From contig CADDXC010000001.1 of the NCBI GenBank assembly GCA_902809985.1, positions 1,054,001 to 1,118,000 of the forward strand: 64,000 nt of DNA. Reading direction: 5' to 3'. Shown in pieces: positions 35,875-45,185 of the stretch (position 1 is the first letter of the stretch; the number at the start of each line of letters is the position of its first letter). The DNA comes from Clostridiaceae bacterium BL-3 (GTDB lineage: Bacteria; Bacillota; Clostridia; Clostridiales; Clostridiaceae). The position numbers and the translations under genes are program-made. The notes below the pieces were generated by a model. That model ran no database searches, was not told the origin of the DNA, and was given only the letters and a program-made list of their open reading frames with translations.

Positions 35875-36861
35875 TTATTTTTCATAGCCATGAGGATGCT
35901 TTTTGTGCCAATTCCATGCGGTTTCAATAATTTTTTCAATGGAATTGTATTTTGGATTCCAGCCAAGTTCTTCCATGGCTTTTTTAGAAGAAGCCACCAG
36001 AACTGCAGGATCTCCTGCTCTTTTTGGAGAAACTTCAGCCTTTATTTTCTCACCAGTTACCTGTCTTGAAATTTCAATTACTTCTTTTACAGAAAATCCC
36101 TTTCCATTTCCAAGATTGTATATTTTGCTTTCGTCATAATTCATAATTTTCTTCAGTGCCAGGAGATGGGCATCTGCCAAATCAGCGACATGTACGTAAT
36201 CTCTTATACAAGTTCCATCCTCTGTATCATAATCATCTCCAAATATGAATATTCTATCTCTTTTTTTCAAGGCCACTTGAAGTATTATTGGAATTAAGTG
36301 GGATTCCGGCCTGTGATCCTCTCCAATAAGTCCATTTACATGTGCCCCTGCAGCATTAAAATATCTAAGTGCAGCATATTTTATTCCATAGGCTCTATCG
36401 CTCCACTTTAATATTTTTTCTACTGTGAGCTTAGATTCACCATAAGGATTTGTAGGACTAGTATGTGCATTTTCTAAAATAGGAATACTTTTAGGCTCTC
36501 CATATACAGCTGCCGTTGAAGAAAATACTATATATTTTACTCCATATTTTTTCATGGCCTTTATAAGATTTAAAGTACCTCCCACGTTATTCTGAAAGTA
36601 CTTAATAGGTTTATCTACACTTTCTCCCACAAGGGAATAGGCTGCAAAATCTATTACCGCTTCAATTTCATTTTCTTTAAAAACTTTCTCTAATGAATTT
36701 TCTTCCCTTAAATCACCCTCATAGACTTTTCCGCCTAAAATGGAATTCCTATGTCCTTTTTCAAAATTATCCAACACTACAACTTTTTTTCCTTCCTCAA
36801 GCAGTCTTGCAACCATATGGCTGCCTATATATCCTGCTCCGCCGCAAACTAGAATTGGCAT
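35875..36861 (-). CDS. galE: UDP-glucose 4-epimerase
   Basis: 328 aa extended short-chain dehydrogenase. NAD motif GGAGYIGSHMVARLLEEG at 7-24, catalytic Ser/Thr region FSSTAAVYGEP (about 118-128), YxxxK pair in NPYGESKLTVEKIL (about 143-156), and DGTCIRDYVHVADLADAH (about 216-233). It interconverts UDP-glucose and UDP-galactose for surface polysaccharides. It follows the aminoacylase-like gene by 47 bp and may be read with it. Confidence 0.94.
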   Translation of the reverse strand: MPILVCGGAGYIGSHMVARLLEEGKKVVVLDNFEKGHRNSILGGKVYEGDLREENSLEKVFKENEIEAVIDFAAYSLVGESVDKPIKYFQNNVGGTLNLIKAMKKYGVKYIVFSSTAAVYGEPKSIPILENAHTSPTNPYGESKLTVEKILKWSDRAYGIKYAALRYFNAAGAHVNGLIGEDHRPESHLIPIILQVALKKRDRIFIFGDDYDTEDGTCIRDYVHVADLADAHLLALKKIMNYDESKIYNLGNGKGFSVKEVIEISRQVTGEKIKAEVSPKRAGDPAVLVASSKKAMEELGWNPKYNSIEKIIETAWNWHKKHPHGYEK

Positions 36862-36908
36862 TATAAAACCTCCTAAAATACATAATAATATATATTTTAT
36901 AACTAAAT

Positions 36909-38279
36909 TTAGTTCATTTCAATTGCCCTTCCAGGTAAAACTCCTTTTTTGATCCTGCCATTTTCAAATACTATCTGTCCATTTACAATAACATAATGAA
37001 TTCCCTCGGGATAGGTATCAGGTTTACCCTTTCCTAAAAATCTAGATTTATCACAAATAGTATTTAGGTCAAATACAACAAGATCGCCATCATATCCTAC
37101 AGCCATTCTGCCTTTATTTTTAAGCCCTAATATACGTGCAGGTATCAGAGTACATTTTTTAATGGCTTCAATAGGTGAAATGTAATTTTTTTCCCTCACC
37201 ATCTTTCTAAAAAATCGTGGAAAAGTACCCGCATTTTGTGGATGCCCCTCTCCCATATTGCCTGTAGGGCTGGCTCCTGAATCCGAGGAAGGTACTATAT
37301 AGTCCTTTAAAAGTGCCTCGTAGATCTCATTCTCAATTCCAGTACTGCAGATTATCACTGCATTTTCCTTTTTATTTCTCAGTTTTTTATACAAATCCCG
37401 CGTAAGGCAATGCCCTTTTAAACTTCCAGATGCAATAAACAAATCACTCAGCTTCCAACCGAATTTTTTGATGTGATTTTCATCAAAAACACTGGTACAT
37501 ATACCTGTAGCAAAAGAAGTATACATACCGCTGTCCGCCCATATATTCACTCCTCTATCCCTTGCACGATCGATGATATCAAGTGCTTCTGTCATGACCC
37601 CTGTTCCATATTGATATACAAGGTGAGATACCTGTACTAAGGCTCCAGTAATATCGGAAATTCTAACAGCTTCTCTAAGAGAATCTAAATCATTGGGGGC
37701 TCTAAGTCTTGTATGGATAGAAATTAATTTTTTATGCTTTGAAGCTACTTTGCTCAAGGCTATAACTTCTTCAAAAGAAGATCCTGGAGCATACTCAAGG
37801 CCAAAGGACAGCCCCACTGCACCGTTGTAAAATTCTTTTTCTAAGATAGTTTTCATTTTTCTTATTTCGTTCTCAGTAGCTCCAGTATATGGATTGGTAA
37901 TTCCCACACTGCATCTCAAACTAAATGAATGTCCTATGAATTGAAGTTGATTTATTAAGAAACCATTTTTGTTTTGCCTGTAAAAAAATTTATCTAAATT
38001 CAATGGCCCACCGCCGCAGTTGCCCCCTACTGTAGTGGTAATTCCTTGAACTAAAGACAGTTCTCCACAGTTAATATTTCCATCAATATGGGCATGAATA
38101 TCTATAAATCCAGGACTTACTGTGCACCCTTTAGCATCTATTTCTACTTTTCCTCTTATATCCTCACTGGTAATTGCAGCTATTTTGCCATTCAGCAGTG
38201 CTATATTGGCTTTAAACATAACCTCCTGTTCTGGATCTGCCACTTGGGCATTTTTTATAACTACATCATAGATATCCAT
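36909..38279 (-). CDS. D-aminoacylase-like amidohydrolase
   Basis: 456 aa, amidohydrolase superfamily, N-acyl-D-amino-acid deacylase branch. DVVIKNAQVADPE and AKGCTVSPGFIDIHAHIDG (about 50-68) give the HxH metal site; IHTRLRAPNDLDSLREAV (about 192-209) and VSHLVYQYG (about 218) add further ligands; DLVVFDLNTICDKSRF and HYVIVNGQIVFENG close the barrel. Likely substrate is an N-acylated or N-carbamoylated amino compound. It lies 45 bp downstream of the potABCD-type importer in the same direction, suggesting that it acts on imported material. Exact substrate unknown. Confidence 0.85.
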   Translation of the reverse strand: MDIYDVVIKNAQVADPEQEVMFKANIALLNGKIAAITSEDIRGKVEIDAKGCTVSPGFIDIHAHIDGNINCGELSLVQGITTTVGGNCGGGPLNLDKFFYRQNKNGFLINQLQFIGHSFSLRCSVGITNPYTGATENEIRKMKTILEKEFYNGAVGLSFGLEYAPGSSFEEVIALSKVASKHKKLISIHTRLRAPNDLDSLREAVRISDITGALVQVSHLVYQYGTGVMTEALDIIDRARDRGVNIWADSGMYTSFATGICTSVFDENHIKKFGWKLSDLFIASGSLKGHCLTRDLYKKLRNKKENAVIICSTGIENEIYEALLKDYIVPSSDSGASPTGNMGEGHPQNAGTFPRFFRKMVREKNYISPIEAIKKCTLIPARILGLKNKGRMAVGYDGDLVVFDLNTICDKSRFLGKGKPDTYPEGIHYVIVNGQIVFENGRIKKGVLPGRAIEMN

Positions 38280-38324
38280 AAAGCTAACCTCCTTTCAAAA
38301 TATTTTCTATGCTTAAAATCCTCT

Positions 38325-39404
38325 TTATCTTTGTTTGAATTCAGACCATATTAAATCATACGTTTTTGTAGCACTTCCCACATCTCTGAATCTCTCAGCT
38401 CTCTTTAATTCTGAATCAGGTATAAATACCGCCCTGTTGTTTAAATACTCCTTTGACATATATTTTTTAGCAGCTTTATTTGTATTTACATATTCATTTG
38501 CAGTAGTAGCTTCATTGCTTATTTTACCATCCAGCATAAAGTTTATAAATTTTTCTGCATTTTCTTTGTGAGGGGCTTTTATCGGTATAATAAAATTATC
38601 CTCTTCAGCATTCATTCCCTCTTCAGGGTATACTATCTTAAATTTAGGATTTGCTTTAACTGCTGCCGATGCTTGAGAACCATACATGAATCCTACTGTG
38701 GTATCGCCATTTATAAGGCTGTTATGGGGAGTATCTGCATCAAGTACTTTTACATTGGGCTTTAATTTAAGTAAATCCTGTTTAGCCTGATCCAATTTTT
38801 TAGAATCCGTTTCATTCATGGAGTAACCTAGTTTTTTTAGTGTCATTCCCAACACTATTCTTGGATCATCCACGAGAACCAATGAATTCTTAAGTGCAGG
38901 ATTCCATAGATCTTTATAACCTCTTATTGGAAAATTTACTTTTTCGGAATTATATACAATCATCTGACTTCCAAGGGTGTAAGGCATGGAGTATTTATTC
39001 CCCTTGTCATAAACCTGATTCAAAAACTGTGGATCCACATTTTTATAATTAGGTATTTTTGCTTTATCTATAGGCTGCATCAAAATATTTTTTTGTTTCC
39101 CCATAACCTCAATAATATAGTCGCTGCATATTACTACATCATACTCAGAGCCTCTGGAGGCCTGAAGTTTTGCAAGCATTTCCTCGTTGGTAGAAAAATT
39201 GCTGTAATTTACTTTTATTCCAGTTTGTTTTTCAAACTCATTTACTACTGAATCAGGCACATAATTGGCCCAGGTAAATAGATTTACCACTTTTTCACTA
39301 TTGTCGGATGTAGGTTTACTTTGAATGCTACAGGCAGATAAAGCAAAGATAAAACAGACACTTGTTATCCCTAAAATTAATATTTTAAACGGATTTTTTT
39401 TCAT
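38325..39404 (-). CDS. potD: PotD-type substrate-binding lipoprotein
   Basis: 359 aa extracellular binding protein of the spermidine/putrescine family. Lipobox FALSACSIQS with the cysteine at about 26. Body motifs: VVNLFTWANYVPDSVVNEF (about 39-57), QTGIKVNYSNFSTNEEMLAKL, YDVVICSDYIIEVM (about 83-96), VGFMYGSQASAAVK (about 235). It delivers a cationic ligand, possibly a polyamine or similar compound, to PotBC. Distal gene of potA-B-C-D. Confidence 0.92.
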   Translation of the reverse strand: MKKNPFKILILGITSVCFIFALSACSIQSKPTSDNSEKVVNLFTWANYVPDSVVNEFEKQTGIKVNYSNFSTNEEMLAKLQASRGSEYDVVICSDYIIEVMGKQKNILMQPIDKAKIPNYKNVDPQFLNQVYDKGNKYSMPYTLGSQMIVYNSEKVNFPIRGYKDLWNPALKNSLVLVDDPRIVLGMTLKKLGYSMNETDSKKLDQAKQDLLKLKPNVKVLDADTPHNSLINGDTTVGFMYGSQASAAVKANPKFKIVYPEEGMNAEEDNFIIPIKAPHKENAEKFINFMLDGKISNEATTANEYVNTNKAAKKYMSKEYLNNRAVFIPDSELKRAERFRDVGSATKTYDLIWSEFKQR

Positions 39405-39466
39405 TATACATTCCTCCTTGATCCTATATTAATCGCAATATAATTCATTTATAGCTACTTCTATTT

Positions 39467-40255
39467 TCACACTTTCTTTGTTCCCATTGTTTTAATAAAT
39501 TGTACCATAATTAGAATTCCAAACGTAATTAAAAGCATCAAAGTACAAAGTGCGTTGATTTCTGGTGATAATCCAAATCTAAGCATGGAAAATATTTTTA
39601 TAGGTAAAGTAGTACTTTCTGGACCAGATACAAAAAAATTTATAATTACATCATCAAAAGACAAAACAAAAGCAATCATAGCTCCTGATAATATACCAGG
39701 TAATATAAGTGGAAGGATAATACTTGTAAATACTTTAAATCTACTTGCCCCGAGATCCATTGCAGCATCTTCGATACTGGAGTCAAATCCGGCCAATCTT
39801 GATTTTACTACAATAAATACAAAAGGTATACTAAAAGTAGTGTGAGATAAAACTAAAGTACCTATTCCAAGAGGAAATCTCATCTGAGAAAAATACATGA
39901 GCAGAGCAATACCCATTATGACTTCGGGGATAACAATAGTTATGTCTAAAAGCCCTTCCACTAAATTCTTCCCTTTAAAATTATACTTATATAGTCCAAC
40001 AGCTCCTATTGTACCTATTATAGAGGAAATTACAGTGCTTACAATTGCTATGGTTAAACTGTTCTTGAATGCAATTATGACATTTAAATCCTTAAATAAC
40101 TTCCTATACCAGTCCATAGTAAATCCCATCCATTCAGTCCCTGCCATTGATTTATTAAAGGAATAAACTACGACTATAAATATAGGTAAATATAAATATA
40201 TAAATATCATTCCAATATATATATTGGAAATTTGCCTAAAAAATTTAGTCTTCAT
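39467..40255 (-). CDS. potC: PotC-type ABC transporter permease
   Basis: 262 aa, six membrane helices. N-terminal YIGMIFIYLYLPIFIVVVYSFN is characteristic; the EAA loop DAAMDLGASRFKVFTSIILPLILP is at about 180-203. It forms the translocation path with PotB; the ATG overlaps the potB stop by one base. Confidence 0.93.
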   Translation of the reverse strand: MKTKFFRQISNIYIGMIFIYLYLPIFIVVVYSFNKSMAGTEWMGFTMDWYRKLFKDLNVIIAFKNSLTIAIVSTVISSIIGTIGAVGLYKYNFKGKNLVEGLLDITIVIPEVIMGIALLMYFSQMRFPLGIGTLVLSHTTFSIPFVFIVVKSRLAGFDSSIEDAAMDLGASRFKVFTSIILPLILPGILSGAMIAFVLSFDDVIINFFVSGPESTTLPIKIFSMLRFGLSPEINALCTLMLLITFGILIMVQFIKTMGTKKV

Positions 40256-41154
40256 CAGAAAACCTCCAAGTCAATTTTCTTTCCAAGCAATTTTATACTT
40301 ATACCTATAATAACCAAAATAGCAATCATCATAATTATGGATACAGCTGCTCCAAAAGGCCAATCTCTTGAAACTAAAAATTGGTTTTTAATAAGATTCC
40401 CTATAAGCATAACCTTGCTTCCACCCATGAGATCACATATATAGAACAGCCCCAAAGAAGGTATGAAAACCAGTATGCATCCTGCAATTATTCCAGGCAT
40501 AGTAAGAGGCAAAGTTACCGTTAAAAAAGCCTTAAGAGGATTTGCCCCAAGATCTTTAGCTGCATCAATGAAGATCCCTTCAATTTTTTCTATGGAAGTA
40601 TAGAGAGGAAGTACCATAAATGGAAAAAGGGCATATATCATTCCTACAAGCACTGCACCATATGTGTAGAGCATTTTCAGAGGTTCACTTATAAGTCCCA
40701 TTTTAATAAGTACATTGTTTATAAGTCCCCCTGTACTCATAAGTATCATCCATGCATAAGTTCTTATAAGGGAATTTGTCCAAAAAGGAATAATTATCAA
40801 CATTACGGCCAATATGCGAAATCTTTTTGGTATTTTTGCCACTAAATAGGCAAAGGGATATCCCAGGAACAGTGTACATAAAGTGGTTGTAAATGCAATG
40901 GAAACAGAGTCAAGAAAAATTCTGAGATAAAGTGGAGAAAAAATTCTCTTATAATTTTCTAAAGAGAATATAACGTCAATTCCCCCATTTATCCCTCTCT
41001 GAAGAAAACTTATAAAAATTATATATAGAATTGGCACTGCCATAAAAAATATCATCCACCCGGAAATGGGAAGTATAAAAAAACTCTTTTCAAAATTCGG
41101 AATTCGTCTTTTAACTGTATTTTTTACCACCGGTGTTTCACTTCTGCTGCTCAA
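40255..41154 (-). CDS. potB: PotB-type ABC transporter permease
   Basis: 299 aa, six membrane helices; SLENYKRIFSPLYLRIFLDS and IPFWTNSLIRTYAWMILM (about 120-137) are typical of PotB/PotH, and the EAA loop DAAKDLGANPLKAFLTVTLPLTMP is at about 197-220. Its start overlaps the end of potA by four bases. Confidence 0.93.
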   Translation of the reverse strand: MSSRSETPVVKNTVKRRIPNFEKSFFILPISGWMIFFMAVPILYIIFISFLQRGINGGIDVIFSLENYKRIFSPLYLRIFLDSVSIAFTTTLCTLFLGYPFAYLVAKIPKRFRILAVMLIIIPFWTNSLIRTYAWMILMSTGGLINNVLIKMGLISEPLKMLYTYGAVLVGMIYALFPFMVLPLYTSIEKIEGIFIDAAKDLGANPLKAFLTVTLPLTMPGIIAGCILVFIPSLGLFYICDLMGGSKVMLIGNLIKNQFLVSRDWPFGAAVSIIMMIAILVIIGISIKLLGKKIDLEVF

Positions 41155-42260
41155 CTCACCATCACCTTTTTTCCCCGATCTGATTTATTGTCATTTTCAC
41201 AATTTATTATCACTGCATCCTCTGGATCCCAATATATCCAAACATGTTCATTCATTTCTGGAATCTTAAGATCTTTATTATAATTAACTGAAATTACCTT
41301 TCTTCCATCTTCCAGTACAAAAATGGTTTTTATGTTGGATCCCAAATATACATTTTCCCTTACTACAGCTTTGAGATTAAAATGTTCAATACTTGTTAGA
41401 GAGTATTTTATATTTTCAGGTCTAATAAGTATACAAACTTTATCTCCTATTTCCAGTGACTTATTATTTACAAGTATTTGTGAATTTTTTGTTCTCAACA
41501 GAACTTTGTTTCCCAAAATTTCTTCTACAGTTGAATCAAACAAATTTGACTCACCTATAAAGCTAGCCACAAACTTGCTTTTTGGTCTTTCATATATATC
41601 TTTAGGGTCACCTAGCTGTTCTATAGCTCCAGCATTCATTACGACTATCCTATCGGATATATAAAGAGCTTCTTCCTGATCATGAGTTACATAGATAAAA
41701 GTTATTCCTAATTTTTGCTGGAGAGATTTTAATTCACTTTGCATTTTTTTTCTAAGTCTGAAATCCAATGCACCTAAGGGTTCGTCCAAAAGCAATATTT
41801 TGGGGTTATTTATAAGTGCTCTTGCAATTGCTACTCTTTGTTTTTGTCCTCCGCTCAATTGATCTGGCATCCTCTTTTCATAACTATTAAGTTGTACAAG
41901 TTCCAGCATTTTAGTCACACGCTTTTTTATCTCTGATCTTGGGATCTTTTTGATTTTCAAGCCATAAGCTATATTTTTGTAGACATTCATATGAGGAAAA
42001 AGAGCATAATTTTGAAAAACAGTATTTACATTGAGCTCATAGGGTTCCTTATCTTCTATATGCTGACCATCTAATAATATATTTCCGCTAGTAGGTTTTT
42101 CAAGCCCGGCAATCATCCTGAGAGTAGTAGTCTTGCCACAGCCGCTGGGGCCAAGAATAGTTAAAAATTCGCTCCTTTTAATATCCATAGAAATATTCTT
42201 TATTACTTCCTGATTATTAAAAACTTTTACTAGGTTGACTAGTTTAAGTATAGTATCCAA
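41151..42260 (-). CDS. potA: PotA-type ABC transporter ATP-binding protein
   Basis: 369 aa. Walker A GPSGCGKTT (about 37-45), signature LSGGQKQRVAIARAL (about 130-144), Walker B ILLLDEPLGALD (about 151-162), and a C-terminal TOBE domain (about 280-350; ILIRPENIKYS). The most likely start is the TTG at 42260, eight bases after GGAGG; an in-frame GTG at 42269 overlaps that site. First gene of the operon, about 250 bases downstream of its promoter. Confidence 0.93.
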   Translation of the reverse strand: MDTILKLVNLVKVFNNQEVIKNISMDIKRSEFLTILGPSGCGKTTTLRMIAGLEKPTSGNILLDGQHIEDKEPYELNVNTVFQNYALFPHMNVYKNIAYGLKIKKIPRSEIKKRVTKMLELVQLNSYEKRMPDQLSGGQKQRVAIARALINNPKILLLDEPLGALDFRLRKKMQSELKSLQQKLGITFIYVTHDQEEALYISDRIVVMNAGAIEQLGDPKDIYERPKSKFVASFIGESNLFDSTVEEILGNKVLLRTKNSQILVNNKSLEIGDKVCILIRPENIKYSLTSIEHFNLKAVVRENVYLGSNIKTIFVLEDGRKVISVNYNKDLKIPEMNEHVWIYWDPEDAVIINCENDNKSDRGKKVMVS

Positions 42261-42360
42261 TTTTTTCACCTCCAGATTATAATATAACTATTAAAAGTTT
42301 TTTTCATTATTATATTATTATAAGTAATTAATATGTAATTAGTGTAAAATATATATTAAA

Positions 42361-42514
42361 AAGCCTCCGCCTCCATTACAGAGGCAGAAGCTTACTCCTG
42401 CAGTCTCTACTCACCCTGTTATCATATCAAAATTTTTTTACAGACTTTAAAATTTTCCTTGATATATTGTATTTTCAATATCAATTCCTAGTGCTTTACT
42501 CAAATTTAAATTAC
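42361..42514 (-). promoter_or_regulatory. Structured attenuator-like leader of potABCD, class not recognised
   Basis: The transcript from the promoter below contains a hairpin (42459-42465 with 42478-42484, TTGATAT) and a strong 13-bp terminator (42361-42373 with 42381-42393) ending in a U-run about 100 bases before potA. ACAGGG (42414-42419) can pair with CCTCTGT inside the terminator arm, giving an alternative antiterminator. The layout echoes the T-box upstream of metQ, but the T-box core is absent (GGGTGAGTAGAGACTGC instead). No known riboswitch consensus was identified. Confidence 0.6.
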
Positions 42515-42520
42515 AGAGTA

Positions 42521-42549
42521 ATAATAGCACATTAATACTTTTAAGTCAA
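42521..42549 (-). promoter_or_regulatory. Promoter of the potABCD leader
   Basis: Minus strand TTGACT (42544-42549), 17 bp, TATTAT (42521-42526). Start of transcription would be near 42514. Confidence 0.65.
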
Positions 42550-42640
42550 TTACATTTGCTGAGATATGTTCATTTTAGTATGTATATAAAATTTATAAAA
42601 GATTATAATCACGTTTATTTTTATATTTCATAAATTAATA

Positions 42641-42669
42641 TTGAATCGAGTTTTAATCTAGACTAATAT
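42641..42669 (+). promoter_or_regulatory. Promoter of the second feoAB unit
   Basis: TTGAAT (42641-42646), 17 bp, TAATAT (42664-42669). Unlike the first feoA promoter there is no Fur-box-like inverted repeat within or near it. A loose repeat AGCCTAGGGA / GAGCCCTGGGA lies between the start site and the ribosome site. Confidence 0.55.
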
Positions 42670-42726
42670 TTTTAGCCTAGGGAAATAATTTTATATTTTT
42701 ACGAGCCCTGGGAAGGAGGAATTAAT

Positions 42727-42981
42727 GTGGAAAAACTTTGTCATGTGAATGTAGGCAAAACAGTAATGGTAAAACAGCTCTTCTCAAAAAATCTACTTAG
42801 GGAAAGAATGATGGCACTTGGCATTACCAAGGGGACCTTGATAGAGGTGATATTAAAAGGACCTGGTGATAATCTGACTTTATATAAAATTAGAGATACT
42901 TTAATTGCTCTTAGAAAAGAAGAAGCCTCTTTGATAGCAATACAGCAGATAAAGGAGAATAAATATGGGATTAACTTTTGA
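42727..42981 (+). CDS. feoA: FeoA family protein (second copy)
   Basis: 84 aa SH3-like. MEKLCHVNVGKTVMVKQLF, RERMMALGITKGTLIEVILKGPGDN and LIALRKEEASLIAI follow the FeoA pattern. The start is GTG with GGAAGGAGG eight bases before. It overlaps the following feoB by 17 bp, so the two are translationally coupled. It is divergent in sequence from the first FeoA of the window. Confidence 0.9.
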   Translation: MEKLCHVNVGKTVMVKQLFSKNLLRERMMALGITKGTLIEVILKGPGDNLTLYKIRDTLIALRKEEASLIAIQQIKENKYGINF

Positions 42982-45088
42982 ATCCACAAGAAGCAAATCG
43001 CTTAAAGATACCTTCAATATTCAAGCTAAAGAAAAAACTTTCGTAGTAGCATTAGCTGGGAATCCCAATACAGGTAAAAGCACTATATTTAATTCTCTTA
43101 CAGGTCTTCACCAGCACACTGGTAATTGGCCTGGTAAAACTGTAGTAAATGCCCGTGGAAGTTACAAATACAAAGATGAAGATTTTTTAATTGTTGATTT
43201 ACCAGGTACTTATTCTATATTTGCATCTTCTACTGAAGAAACTGTAGCAAGAGATTTTATATGCTTTGGGAACCCCGATGTCATAGCTGTAATCACAGAT
43301 GCTACCTGTTTAGAGCGAAATTTAAATCTGGTATTTCAGATAATGGAAGTTAACTGCAACGTAGTACTGTGTATAAATTTGATAGATGAGGCAGAAAAAA
43401 AAGGTATAATAATAGATGGCAAAGCTATAGAAAAAAAGCTGGGAATACCAGTAATCATGTCTTCTGCCAGAAACAATATAGGTATAGATGAGTTAAAAGA
43501 AAGTATATATGATATTGCGTTAAATAAAATAAAATTGAACTATAATCCTGTAACCTATAAAAACATAGAGAATACAGTAGATAAGATAAAAAAAATGGTA
43601 GAAAAAAGATTTTTGAATATAAACCCCCGGTGGCTTTCTATAAGGCTTATGGATGGAAATGAGAACTTTCTCGATTCTATGTCAAAGTATCTTGACAAAG
43701 ATGCCCTATATTACACTAAAAAATCTGTAGACGAATTATGCAAAAATACAGATAGAGAAGCCATAAGGGATTATATAACGGAACAGAATTATAAGCTAGC
43801 TGAATTTATAAAATTAAATTATATTAAAAGAAAAAGAACAGGTAAAAAAGCTGTTAAAAAAATCAATCCTGATCTCATAATAACTTCAAAAAAATATGGA
43901 ATACCACTCATGCTGCTGATGTTATGTGGAATTTTATGGATAACCATAAAGGGGGCAAATATACCTTCTGATATCCTATCCAAAATACTATTTGGATTCG
44001 AAGATGTACTTGCCAAATGGTTTATTGAATTAAATGTTCCCAAATGGCTATATGGTATGTTGATTTTAGGGGTTTATAGAACTCTAGCCTGGGTTATATC
44101 TGTAATGCTGCCTCCTATGGCCATATTTTTTCCCCTATTCACTTTGCTAGAAGATATTGGGTATCTACCCAGAGTTGCCTTTAACCTGGATCATCTTTTT
44201 AAAAAAGCCTGTGCCCATGGAAAACAATGTCTCACCATGTGTATGGGACTTGGGTGTAATGCCGCAGGAGTAATAGGCTGCAGAATAATAGACTCTCCAA
44301 GGGAAAAACTTATAGCTACTGTAACGAATAACTTTGTCCCCTGTAATGGAAGATTTCCTACACTGATAATAATATCTTCTTTGTTCTTTGCCTCAAGTGC
44401 CAATTTTTCTAAAATAATACCTGCGGTAATTATAACTCTCATAATACTATTTGGCATATGTGTAACATTATCTATATCTTATTTATTATCCAAAACCTTA
44501 CTAAAAGGTGTTTCGTCCACCTTCACACTTGAACTTCCTCCCTATAGAAGACCTCAAGTTGGACGGGTAATATACACTTCCATAATAGACAGAACCATAT
44601 TTGTACTCTGGAGAGCAGTAATTGTAGCAGCTCCGGCAGGAGCAGTTATATGGATACTCTCCAATATATACATTGGAGACATCAATATAATAAATCATGT
44701 AGTTATGTTTCTAGATCCGCTGGGAAAACTCATAGGTATGGACGGATGTATATTGGTGGCCTTCCTGCTTGGTTTACCTGCAAACGAAATAGTACTCCCT
44801 ATCCTGCTTATGTTGTATTTATCCACAAATACAATGGTTGATGTTGAAAGCATCTTGTCTTTAAAACAGATTTTTTTAAACCATGGCTGGACATATCTTA
44901 CAGCTATAAATATCATGCTGTTCAGTTTACTTCACTGGCCCTGTGCAACTACACTTCTTACTATAAAAAAAGAGACAAAAAGCTTAAAATGGACGGTACT
45001 TTCAGCATTTATTCCATTGATAACCGCCTTTGCAGTATGTTTGTGCACTACTTTGATTTATAGGGGAATTCATACTCTCTGTGTTTAA
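42965..45088 (+). CDS. feoB: Ferrous iron transporter FeoB (second copy, long form)
   Basis: 707 aa. A 25-residue leader precedes the G domain: G1 GNPNTGKSTIFNSL (about 32-45), G2 TGNWPGKTVVNARG, G3 DLPGTYSIF, G4 INLIDEAEKKG. A helical linker of about 110 residues separates it from the membrane part, which carries CLTMCMGLGCNAAGVIGCRI (in the first Gate) and PCATTLLTIKKET (second). Compared with the first FeoB it is 120 aa longer and has more cysteines near Gate 1. Fe(II) is the default substrate; another divalent metal is possible. Confidence 0.93.
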   Translation: MGLTFESTRSKSLKDTFNIQAKEKTFVVALAGNPNTGKSTIFNSLTGLHQHTGNWPGKTVVNARGSYKYKDEDFLIVDLPGTYSIFASSTEETVARDFICFGNPDVIAVITDATCLERNLNLVFQIMEVNCNVVLCINLIDEAEKKGIIIDGKAIEKKLGIPVIMSSARNNIGIDELKESIYDIALNKIKLNYNPVTYKNIENTVDKIKKMVEKRFLNINPRWLSIRLMDGNENFLDSMSKYLDKDALYYTKKSVDELCKNTDREAIRDYITEQNYKLAEFIKLNYIKRKRTGKKAVKKINPDLIITSKKYGIPLMLLMLCGILWITIKGANIPSDILSKILFGFEDVLAKWFIELNVPKWLYGMLILGVYRTLAWVISVMLPPMAIFFPLFTLLEDIGYLPRVAFNLDHLFKKACAHGKQCLTMCMGLGCNAAGVIGCRIIDSPREKLIATVTNNFVPCNGRFPTLIIISSLFFASSANFSKIIPAVIITLIILFGICVTLSISYLLSKTLLKGVSSTFTLELPPYRRPQVGRVIYTSIIDRTIFVLWRAVIVAAPAGAVIWILSNIYIGDINIINHVVMFLDPLGKLIGMDGCILVAFLLGLPANEIVLPILLMLYLSTNTMVDVESILSLKQIFLNHGWTYLTAINIMLFSLLHWPCATTLLTIKKETKSLKWTVLSAFIPLITAFAVCLCTTLIYRGIHTLCV

Positions 45089-45091
45089 ATA

Positions 45092-45181
45092 TAAAAGTTC
45101 AAATATCGGGTATCAAATAGTGATAATTTTCAGCTTATGGCGAAAATCCACCAGATTTGAACTCTGACATTTGAACTTTTA
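45092..45181. terminator. Long inverted repeat between convergent feoB and lysP
   Basis: Outer arms AAAAGTTCAAAT (45092-45103) and ATTTGAACTTTT (45170-45181) pair perfectly, with further TCAAAT/ATTTGA pairing inside. A and T runs on both sides suit a bidirectional terminator. Confidence 0.65.
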
Positions 45182-45185
45182 ACTT

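Noticed and set aside
42361-42514. T-box riboswitch before potABCD
   Set aside because: The terminator resembles one, but the GGTGGNACCGCG core and Stem I elements are missing.
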